This document shows positions 8,383-13,874 of a stretch of DNA of 17,600 nucleotides, one piece after another. The notes under the pieces were generated by a model. That model was not told where the DNA came from, searched no databases, and was given only the letters and a program-made list of their open reading frames with translations. Every line of letters starts with the position of its first letter. The first letter of the stretch is position 1. The DNA is from Sporomusa sp. GTDB lineage: Bacteria; Bacillota_C; Negativicutes; Sporomusales; Sporomusaceae. The position numbers and the translations under genes were made by a program. Where the stretch lies: the NCBI GenBank assembly GCA_029256645.1, contig JAQSXM010000015.1:1-17600 (forward strand), written 5' to 3'.

Positions 8383-8700
8383 ATGGCACAAATGGGTCAA
8401 CAATCCGGGCAAAGCACACAAACCGGCATGAGCGGTTAGGGCGCCAGCATCACTGACCGTGAGTTTCTGCAGCTTGCTCTTAATGAAAGCAAATATACCG
8501 CAGCCGCTGTCAATTCCTTTGCACTTGAGGCTGCCAACGAAACCCTCCGTCGTGACTATCTGACCATTTTGGGCGATGTTCACAATCAGGAAAAACAAAT
8601 TTTTGACCTGATGCAGCAAAAAGGCTACTATAATGTCCAAAATGCCAATCCGCAAGATATTGCCCAGGTTAAATCCAAGTTTAGCGGTCAGGCTCAATAA
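8383..8700 (+). pseudogene. CotF-like spore coat gene with an in-frame TAG after codon 18
   Basis: ATG at 8383 has a proper ribosome binding site (GAGGTGA, 8369-8375). The first 18 codons give a Gln/Gly/Ser-rich leader (MAQMGQQSGQ...MSG). Codon 19 is TAG (8437-8439), and the same frame then stays open for 86 codons to TAA at 8700. That downstream part carries the conserved CotF-type domain: SITDREFLQLALNESKY, an Asn/Phe/Ala-rich second helix, and a C-terminal MQQKGYY motif. No start codon with a ribosome binding site follows the TAG. Options are a recent CAG-to-TAG mutation in a Gln-rich linker, a sequencing error, suppressed or programmed amber readthrough, or pyrrolysine insertion. TAG is an ordinary stop for several neighbours (tex, walJ, perR-like, the hydrogenase small subunit). 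Confidence 0.8.
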
Positions 8701-8715
8701 GCGACAATTCCAGTG

Positions 8716-8751
8716 ACAAGTCCTGCGCCTGGCGCGGGTCTTGTTTTTTTT
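8716..8751 (+). terminator. intrinsic terminator of the coat gene pair
   Basis: GC-rich hairpin with arms 8716-8728 (ACAAGTCCTGCGC) and 8732-8744 (GCGCGGGTCTTGT), 13 positions with one mismatch and one G-U pair, a 3-nt loop and a T run at 8744-8751. Confidence 0.92.
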
Positions 8752-8776
8752 GCGCAAATTGTTGTATAAAATTGCC

Positions 8777-8805
8777 TTGACAGTATTTAACGACAAGAGT
8801 AGAAT
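8777..8805 (+). promoter_or_regulatory. sigma-A promoter of the perR-like/deoC operon
   Basis: A perfect -35 TTGACA (8777-8782), a 17-bp spacer and -10 TAGAAT (8800-8805, 5/6). The expected transcript start near 8812 gives a leader of about 57 nt. I see no clear PER or Fur box over it, so autoregulation is not demonstrated. Confidence 0.8.
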
Positions 8806-8868
8806 TAAACAAGAACTATCCGATAACTATTTTCCACTGGTAATTTGTATAAAGGGAAGGCGAAATTA

Positions 8869-9300
8869 GTGGACATTTGCGTTACATCATTGCTACGAGA
8901 CAAGGGGTTCAAGGTTACACCCCAACGGTTAGCCATTTATAGTGCCTTAGCGGCTACCAAATCCCATCCCAGCGCTGAAATGATTTATAATGACCTTCAG
9001 CCGCTATATCCAACGATGAGCCTGGCGACCGTGTATAAGACCATTGAGATCCTCAAAGAACTTAGTTTAGTCCAGGTGCTTAATGTCGGTGAAGACAGTT
9101 TCCGTTATGATGCGGATACTACCAATCATCCTCATGTTCGTTGCATGACCTGTGGGCGGGTTGATGACTTATATGGCGTAGATTCTTCGGATTTTGTTGG
9201 CCAAGTGGCAGCGCAGACTGAATATGCACTTCAAGGTCAGCAATTTTATTTTTACGGTGTATGTCCTGCTTGTCAGGGCAAGGCTGCAGCAGTAAGTTAG
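8869..9300 (+). CDS. perR: Fur family metalloregulator, PerR-like
   Basis: A 143-residue cytosolic DNA-binding repressor. The PerR branch senses peroxide through iron-catalysed histidine oxidation and controls oxidative-stress genes. Seen: winged-helix N-terminus with TPQRLAIYSAL and recognition helix SLATVYKTIEIL (51-62). All five residues that align with the PerR regulatory metal site are present: His33, Asp81, His87, His89 and Asp100. The structural zinc cysteines are Cys92, Cys95, Cys132 and Cys135. Asp at position 100, where Fur usually has Glu, favours PerR. The GTG start follows AGGGAAGG (8853-8860); a TTG at 8845 lies upstream of that site and is rejected. deoC begins 10 nt after the stop, so the two form an operon. 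The symbol is by residue match, not by tested function. Confidence 0.85.
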   Translation: MDICVTSLLRDKGFKVTPQRLAIYSALAATKSHPSAEMIYNDLQPLYPTMSLATVYKTIEILKELSLVQVLNVGEDSFRYDADTTNHPHVRCMTCGRVDDLYGVDSSDFVGQVAAQTEYALQGQQFYFYGVCPACQGKAAAVS

Positions 9301-9310
9301 GACGGTTCAC

Positions 9311-9961
9311 ATGAATCTGGCAAATTATATTGACCATACGCTACTTAAACCTGAGATTGCAGTTGGTGATATCATTCGGTTGTGTGAAGAAGCTGTGTTA
9401 CATAAGTTCGCTGCAGTGTGTGTAAATCCCATTTATATTGGATTAGCTGCCCACCATCTGGCAGGTACGGGGGTCAAAACAGCGGTTGTCGTTGGGTTTC
9501 CGCTAGGGGCAACATTTACGGCAATTAAAGCGGCCGAGGCAAAGGAAGCGGTCCTTCAAAAGGCTGACGAACTGGACATGGTCATGCATATCAGCGCCGC
9601 TAAAGCCGGTCTCTGGGACGTTGTGACCGAAGATATCAGACAGGTGGTCCAAGCCGCTGACGGAGCTACCGTAAAGGTGATTATTGAGAGCGGGCTATTG
9701 ACTGATGACGAGAAACGTCACGCCTGTCACGCTGCTGTTGAAGCTGGGGCCCGGTTTGTTAAAACCTCAACCGGATTTGGACCAGGCGGAGCGACAGTTG
9801 CGGACATTCGATTGTTCAAACAAGTTGTTGGTGATAGCATCAGTATCAAAGCCTCAGGTGGTATCAGAACCCGCGAGCAGGCCATAGAACTTATTGCGGC
9901 TGGGGCAACCAGGCTGGGAACCAGTGCCGGTATCACAATAGTCAGCGGCGATAAGGGCTAA
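9311..9961 (+). CDS. deoC: deoxyribose-phosphate aldolase
   Basis: A 216-residue cytosolic class I aldolase that cleaves 2-deoxyribose 5-phosphate to glyceraldehyde 3-phosphate and acetaldehyde in deoxynucleoside breakdown. Seen: TIM-barrel sequence opening NYIDHTLLKP; Schiff-base Lys151 in VKTSTGF; the second catalytic lysine Lys180 in IKASGGIRT; and Asp89 in ELDMV. The usual VINIGALK stretch reads VMHISAAK here, a mild variation outside the catalytic lysines. Length is normal for the short bacterial form. The ribosome binding site is weak (GGACGG just after the upstream stop), suggesting translation coupled to the perR-like gene. No other deo genes are adjacent, so the link to a peroxide/metal regulator is unusual. 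Confidence 0.95.
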   Translation: MNLANYIDHTLLKPEIAVGDIIRLCEEAVLHKFAAVCVNPIYIGLAAHHLAGTGVKTAVVVGFPLGATFTAIKAAEAKEAVLQKADELDMVMHISAAKAGLWDVVTEDIRQVVQAADGATVKVIIESGLLTDDEKRHACHAAVEAGARFVKTSTGFGPGGATVADIRLFKQVVGDSISIKASGGIRTREQAIELIAAGATRLGTSAGITIVSGDKG

Positions 9962-9989
9962 TAAGCTGAAGTTATAAGGGAATACAAAC

Positions 9990-10080
9990 GAGATTGTTTT
10001 GCTAGTGTTAGCGATGAATGAGAGGGGGAATACCCCTTCCCAGGTCATTGCAAACCGTTAGCGAGACAATCTCTTTTTTT
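9990..10080 (+). terminator. long rod-like hairpin ending in a T run after deoC (terminator or small structured RNA)
   Basis: Bases 9990-10007 pair with 10056-10073 as an 18-bp helix that includes several G-U pairs (outer arms GAGATTGT and ACAATCTC are perfect). Above it, 10011-10017 pairs with 10045-10051 (7 bp) and 10022-10028 with 10033-10039 (7 bp, loop AATA). A run of seven T follows at 10074-10080. The whole is about 84 nt, far longer than the other terminators here. It surely can terminate the perR-like/deoC transcript; it could also be the 3' end of a small RNA or a structured element with another role. It matches no riboswitch class I recognise. Confidence 0.65.
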
Positions 10081-10101
10081 GGTGGGGCGGGATGAATAAT
10101 T

Positions 10102-10132
10102 AGTTTACATAATAAACCTGTAGAAGTAAACT
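10102..10132. promoter_or_regulatory. dyad AGTTTAC / GTAAACT over the peptidase promoter
   Basis: Perfect 7-bp arms at 10102-10108 and 10126-10132 with a 17-nt spacer. The right arm lies 12 bases upstream of the -10 element and covers the -35 region, a position that suits a repressor operator. The regulator is not identifiable. Confidence 0.45.
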
Positions 10133-10140
10133 TGTTCGCA

Positions 10141-10149
10141 TGGTATAAT
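10141..10149 (+). promoter_or_regulatory. extended -10 promoter of the peptidase gene
   Basis: TGGTATAAT, a perfect TATAAT with an upstream TG one base away (extended -10). No good -35 stands at 17-18 bp (TAGAAG), which the extended -10 may compensate for. The transcript would start near 10156, leaving about 28 nt of leader with the AAAGGAGGG site at 10167-10174. Confidence 0.65.
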
Positions 10150-10183
10150 GACCTTTACTTGCTCGAAAGGAGGGCAGCAAATT

Positions 10184-11065
10184 ATGCGAACTTTTATACA
10201 AATGATTCCTGGTGGTGCGCCAGCAGTGGTTGGTCTGGTTTTGGTGGGGATGCTGTTGAGCATCATCCCGGGACGTCCGCAAATGTGGCTGTACCCTCTG
10301 ATACGGGAGGCAATGCAGCTAAAGATTAATTATCAGACCAAAGACATGCTGGCGAAAGAAACGCCGCATTTTATTATTAAATATACTGAAAATGATGCTG
10401 ACATGGCAGATATGGTGGCTAAGGCTTCTGAGGCTGCGTATGATCCTGTGACAGCGGCGCTCAACTTTACTCCAGGCGGCAAAACACTGATTCTGGTGTA
10501 TCCAGACCGCCAGTCGATGAAAAAAGCATATGGCTGGGCTGGTGATGCCAGCGCGATGGGCTTCTATTGGGGTGGTGTGATTCAGGTTCTGTCGCCGAAA
10601 GCCTGGATGAAGAACATCCAATCATCAGAAGAGTTTATTACAACAGGGCCGATTGCTCATGAATACACTCACTTGGTGCTGGATTATATGGCCAGAGGCA
10701 ATTATAGCCGCTGGTTTACGGAAGGTTTGGCTCAATATATGGAATACCGGATAAACAGTTATGAATGGATAACTGCCGGTAACCAGCTGACCGGTACGCT
10801 ATATACCATGGATGAGCTAACTGATGACTTCGACGAATTACCGAATCAGGCGCTCGCTTATCGTCAGTCGCTCGCGGCAGTACGTTATATTGCTGAGGTA
10901 CACGGTGAGGCTAAGCTGAGTCAGGTAATCAATTACCTTAAGGCCGGCGTGAAGGTAGATAAGGCAATTGAAAAGACGCTGGGTATAGACTATGCTACCT
11001 ATGAGATGCTTGTTAATCAATGGGCAAAAGCTAATATGAAAGAGTATAGTAAAGATGCAAAATAA
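10184..11065 (+). CDS. membrane-anchored zinc metallopeptidase (peptidase MA/gluzincin type)
   Basis: A 293-residue protein with an N-terminal hydrophobic segment (about 13-29) that acts as an uncleaved anchor or signal, placing the rest outside the cytoplasm. Seen: the zinc-peptidase motif HEYTH (159-163) and the downstream glutamate of gluzincins, Glu180 in FTEGLAQYME, so both histidine ligands, the catalytic Glu and the third ligand are present. Upstream is a beta-rich stretch (FIIKYTE ... TLILVYPD) typical of the peptidase MA-like family. The start at 10184 follows AAAGGAGGG (10167-10174); an in-frame ATG at 10148 lies inside the promoter and is rejected. It forms its own transcription unit, bounded by a promoter and a terminator. 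The substrate is unknown. Confidence 0.82.
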   Translation: MRTFIQMIPGGAPAVVGLVLVGMLLSIIPGRPQMWLYPLIREAMQLKINYQTKDMLAKETPHFIIKYTENDADMADMVAKASEAAYDPVTAALNFTPGGKTLILVYPDRQSMKKAYGWAGDASAMGFYWGGVIQVLSPKAWMKNIQSSEEFITTGPIAHEYTHLVLDYMARGNYSRWFTEGLAQYMEYRINSYEWITAGNQLTGTLYTMDELTDDFDELPNQALAYRQSLAAVRYIAEVHGEAKLSQVINYLKAGVKVDKAIEKTLGIDYATYEMLVNQWAKANMKEYSKDAK

Positions 11066-11067
11066 AG

Positions 11068-11093
11068 GGATATGCCATAAGGCGTATCCTTTT
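11068..11093 (+). terminator. intrinsic terminator after the peptidase gene
   Basis: A 9-bp stem, GGATATGCC (11068-11076) with GGCGTATCC (11081-11089), one G-U pair, loop ATAA, then TTTT. It begins three bases after the stop codon. The remaining 48 bases to the hydrogenase gene hold no promoter I can call with confidence. Confidence 0.8.
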
Positions 11094-11141
11094 ACATATA
11101 TTTGGGAAAATTAACGTTACTATTGCTTAGGGGGGAGTCAT

Positions 11142-12377
11142 ATGCTTAGCCGGCGGGATTTTCTCAAACTCTGCATGTCTGCGGCATTAACCGCCAGTCT
11201 GACAGAGCATCTGATGCCGATCATGCGCCAGGCCTTTGCCGAGAGCAAGCTGACGAAACCGCCTGTAATCTGGCTGGAACTCGGGTCTTGCACTGGCAAT
11301 TCCATATCTTTGGATAATGCCGTCAATCCAACGCTCAGTCAAGTATTACATGATATGATTGATTTGAGGTATGACTGGCTGCTTAATGCAGCCCAGGGCG
11401 AGCAGGCAGTACAAGCCATTATGGATACTGTGGAAAAGGATGCAGGCAATTTTTGGCTTGTCATTGAGGGCTCGGTTATGACGGCTGATCAGGGACGGTT
11501 TAATCATGTTTTTATGCGGGGAAATGAGATGATAACAGGCCAGGCTGCACTTATGGAATTTGCGCCTAAGGCTAAACATGTCATTGCTGTGGGTACCTGT
11601 GCCTGTTTTGGCGGTCCGGCCGCTGCTTACCCTAACCCTGGCGGTGCTAAGGGGGTATGGGAAGTAATCAAACAACCGGTCATTAATATACCTGGCTGTC
11701 CAAGTAATCCTGACTGGATAACAGGCACCTTCAGCCATCTGCTTATGTATGGTCTGCCTGAATTGGACAGCTATAACCAGCCCAAACTGTTTTTTGGCAA
11801 GACCATCCATGATATGTGCCAAAGGCGCCAACAATTTGAAGACGGTATTTTTGCTGCTTTTCCCGGTGAGAGCGGCTGCCTATACAAGGTGGGGTGTAAA
11901 GGGCCGGTTACCCATGCCGATTGCCCCAAACGCCAATGGAACCATTATGTTAATTGGCCGGTCAGGGCAGGCGCGCCGTGCATCGGCTGTGCTAATCCCG
12001 GTTTTCCAGACAGCACAATGCCTTTTTATGAGCATTTGCCAGATCTGCAAACCCCTATGGGGGCACTTAATCTCAAGAAATTTGGTGTTGCTGCTGCCGG
12101 TCTGGGGGCTGCCGCAGTAGGCGCGCACTTAGTTACCGGGGTTGTTGCCAAACGGGTCGGCAAACATTGGCTGGATGGGACAACACCCCATGCACCGGAC
12201 CCGCCGGAGAACCTGGAGCAGCTCAAGCAGGAACTGGACGACCTTATTCGCCAGCAAAATACACTTATTAGTGAGAGCAAAAGCCTGGAGAAATCTAAGG
12301 TTAAGCGTAAACTGCGCAGAACGTTTCGACAGAAAGTTGTTGATTTCTTTCGGCCGGGGCCAAAGCATAGGAGGTAG
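11142..12377 (+). CDS. [NiFe] hydrogenase small subunit, Tat-exported and membrane-anchored
   Basis: The 411-residue electron-transfer subunit of a group 1-like uptake hydrogenase, carrying FeS clusters that pass electrons from H2. Seen: twin-arginine signal SRRDFLK (3-9), cleavage likely near residue 33; proximal-cluster region with Cys50, Cys153 and Cys186; distal-cluster ligands His223, Cys226, Cys246, Cys252; medial-cluster Cys261, Cys280, Cys283 (CIGC). The usual fourth proximal ligand, Cys in SCTGC, is Asn53 (SCTGN). A hydrophobic helix (about 314-336) anchors the C-terminus; beyond it lies a 75-residue, probably cytoplasmic tail with leucine-spaced coiled coil (about 357-385) and a basic end. 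The strong site AGGGGGGAG (11129-11137) sets the start. The stop overlaps the next gene's ribosome binding site. No cytochrome b subunit follows. Confidence 0.93.
   Translation: MLSRRDFLKLCMSAALTASLTEHLMPIMRQAFAESKLTKPPVIWLELGSCTGNSISLDNAVNPTLSQVLHDMIDLRYDWLLNAAQGEQAVQAIMDTVEKDAGNFWLVIEGSVMTADQGRFNHVFMRGNEMITGQAALMEFAPKAKHVIAVGTCACFGGPAAAYPNPGGAKGVWEVIKQPVINIPGCPSNPDWITGTFSHLLMYGLPELDSYNQPKLFFGKTIHDMCQRRQQFEDGIFAAFPGESGCLYKVGCKGPVTHADCPKRQWNHYVNWPVRAGAPCIGCANPGFPDSTMPFYEHLPDLQTPMGALNLKKFGVAAAGLGAAAVGAHLVTGVVAKRVGKHWLDGTTPHAPDPPENLEQLKQELDDLIRQQNTLISESKSLEKSKVKRKLRRTFRQKVVDFFRPGPKHRR
12369..12375 (+). promoter_or_regulatory. ribosome binding site overlapping the small-subunit stop codon
   Basis: AGGAGGT lies across the final codons and TAG (12375-12377) of the small subunit and seven bases before the large-subunit ATG. 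This supports coupled, stoichiometric translation of the two hydrogenase subunits and fixes the large-subunit start. Confidence 0.8.
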
Positions 12378-12382
12378 CACAT

Positions 12383-13759
12383 ATGGCTGTGCAGACAATA
12401 TTTCCGGTAACACGTATTCATGAGCCGCTGCGGGCTGATGTTGAGGTGCAAGATGGTAAAGTCACCGATGCCTGGCTGGGAGCTCACTTGTTCCGGGGCA
12501 TGGAGAGTATGCTGCAGAACCGCGACCCGCGGGATGCAGCCTTATTTACCCAGCGTATTTGCGGGATTTGTTCATCAGCCCACGCGATCGCTGCAAGCAT
12601 GGCGCAGCAGCAGGCGTTCGGCGTTCAGCCAACACCGGCTGGACAGCATCTTACCAATCTGATATATGCCGCAGACATTATCCAGAACAACCTCCGGCAT
12701 TTTTATGTGCTGGTACTCTATGACTATGTCAAAGGCCCGGATATGCCGCCGTATATACCGCGCCCACAGGCTGATTACCGTCTGCCGGCGAAAGTAAATG
12801 AGGAACTCTTGCTGCACGCAAAACAAGCGGCATTCCAGGCGATGCGCGCCCATGAGGCTATGGCTGTGTTCGGTGCCAAGGCACCGAATCAACAGACCAT
12901 TCTGCCGACCGGGGTAACCGAACAGGCCTCGGTGGAGCGCATTATGGCCTATAGTAGTATTTTGCAAGAAATCACTGAGTGGGTGGAGAATTTCTACATA
13001 AACGATGTCATGACAATAGCTGAGTATTATCAGGATTATTATTCGATCGGGGCCGGCTACGGCAACTTTTTTTCGGTGGGAATGTTCCCGGCACCACTGA
13101 CTGGCGACAGGGCTTTTCCTGCAGGTTTGGTTATTAATCAAGGCCAGCCTGAGCCGATTGATATTAATCATTTTGTTGAAGAGATCCGCTACAGTTGGTA
13201 TAACGATGATATAACCCCCCGGCCGCCTGGGCAAGGCCGCACAGAACCGGATCGTGATAAACCTGAAGCCTATTCCTGGGTAAAAGCACCGCGTTATAAG
13301 GAAATACCAGTAGAATGCGGTGCTCTGGCCAGGGGATTTATTAGCGGTGATTACCGGCGAGGGGTGTCGGTAATGGATAGATTGATTGCCAGGGCGAGGG
13401 AAACACTCAAGATTTGTAAACTAGCACTAGGCTTTGTAGAAGAAATCGTACCTAACTCGCCTAGCTGCCAGAGCTATACGCCACCTGACAGCGGGGCTGG
13501 CATCGGGCTGACTGATGCCATGAGAGGCGTGCTGGGGCACTGGATGGAATACAAGCATAATAAGGTGACTCATTATCAGGTTATTACACCGACAACCTGG
13601 AATTTCTCGCCGCGGGACAATCGGGGGCAGCGGGGGCCGGTCGAACAGGCGCTCATCGGCACACCAATCGCTGAAGGCGGCGGGCTTGTGGAAGCCGGGC
13701 GTGTGATTCGCTCTTTTGATCCCTGTTTTACCTGCGCCGTACATCTGTTTAAGAAGTAA
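12383..13759 (+). CDS. [NiFe] hydrogenase large subunit
   Basis: The 458-residue catalytic subunit holding the Ni-Fe(CN)2CO centre; it is exported with the small subunit by its Tat signal, so H2 is oxidised (or made) outside the cytoplasmic membrane. Seen: opening FPVTRIHEPLRADV; N-terminal nickel motif RICGICSSAH with Cys60, Cys63 and His67; C-terminal nickel motif DPCFTCAVH with Cys448, Cys451 and His454. Both cysteine pairs are complete. It is shorter than most group 1 large subunits (commonly above 500). Only four residues (LFKK) follow His454, whereas the peptide removed by the maturation endopeptidase is usually about 15 residues or more. No hyp, hya-type maturation or endopeptidase gene is adjacent. 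The subgroup cannot be fixed from sequence reading alone. Confidence 0.95.
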   Translation: MAVQTIFPVTRIHEPLRADVEVQDGKVTDAWLGAHLFRGMESMLQNRDPRDAALFTQRICGICSSAHAIAASMAQQQAFGVQPTPAGQHLTNLIYAADIIQNNLRHFYVLVLYDYVKGPDMPPYIPRPQADYRLPAKVNEELLLHAKQAAFQAMRAHEAMAVFGAKAPNQQTILPTGVTEQASVERIMAYSSILQEITEWVENFYINDVMTIAEYYQDYYSIGAGYGNFFSVGMFPAPLTGDRAFPAGLVINQGQPEPIDINHFVEEIRYSWYNDDITPRPPGQGRTEPDRDKPEAYSWVKAPRYKEIPVECGALARGFISGDYRRGVSVMDRLIARARETLKICKLALGFVEEIVPNSPSCQSYTPPDSGAGIGLTDAMRGVLGHWMEYKHNKVTHYQVITPTTWNFSPRDNRGQRGPVEQALIGTPIAEGGGLVEAGRVIRSFDPCFTCAVHLFKK

Positions 13760-13777
13760 ATTACTGCATGTGATCAG

Positions 13778-13806
13778 TTGAAGCCAGCCACAAGGCATGA
13801 TACAAT
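13778..13806 (+). promoter_or_regulatory. sigma-A promoter of the phosphohexomutase gene
   Basis: -35 TTGAAG (13778-13783), a 17-bp spacer, and -10 TACAAT (13801-13806) with an upstream TG (extended -10). The start of transcription near 13813 gives a leader of about 62 nt that contains the 13822-13848 hairpin. Confidence 0.6.
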
Positions 13807-13821
13807 ATTTGCTAGGAAATA

Positions 13822-13848
13822 AGAGACTTGGCCTTATGCCAAGTCTCT
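13822..13848 (+). promoter_or_regulatory. 11-bp hairpin in the phosphohexomutase leader
   Basis: A perfect stem, AGAGACTTGGC (13822-13832) with GCCAAGTCTCT (13838-13848), loop CTTAT. It is followed by GTTGTATAG rather than a T run. It may be a weak terminator for the hydrogenase operon or a stabilising/regulatory leader hairpin for the downstream gene, since the promoter lies upstream of it. Confidence 0.55.
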
Positions 13849-13874
13849 GTTGTATAGTCAGAAGGGGGACAAAT

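Noticed and set aside
8275..8796. A 173-codon minus-strand open frame opposite the coat gene that carries the TAG
   Set aside because: The + strand frame has a good ribosome binding site and encodes recognisable CotF-type sequence on both sides of the TAG. The minus frame spans the terminator and part of the next promoter region.
9990..10080. Riboswitch or T-box leader for the downstream peptidase
   Set aside because: No T-box sequence or known riboswitch core is visible, and the peptidase has its own promoter downstream of the element, so the element cannot control that transcript in cis as a leader.
10148..10183. Longer start for the peptidase at ATG 10148
   Set aside because: This ATG lies across the -10 element, would precede the transcript start, and has no ribosome binding site; AAAGGAGGG directs initiation at 10184.
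12575..13234. A 219-codon open frame antisense to the hydrogenase large subunit
   Set aside because: It lies wholly inside a gene with clear catalytic motifs, has no ribosome binding site of note, and its protein resembles no family. Long antisense frames are expected opposite this codon usage.
13797..13874. Longer start for the phosphohexomutase at 13797
   Set aside because: The added 26 codons would be read through the predicted promoter -10 and the leader hairpin and are not family-like; the ATG at 13875 has a strong ribosome binding site and begins at the family's usual N-terminus.
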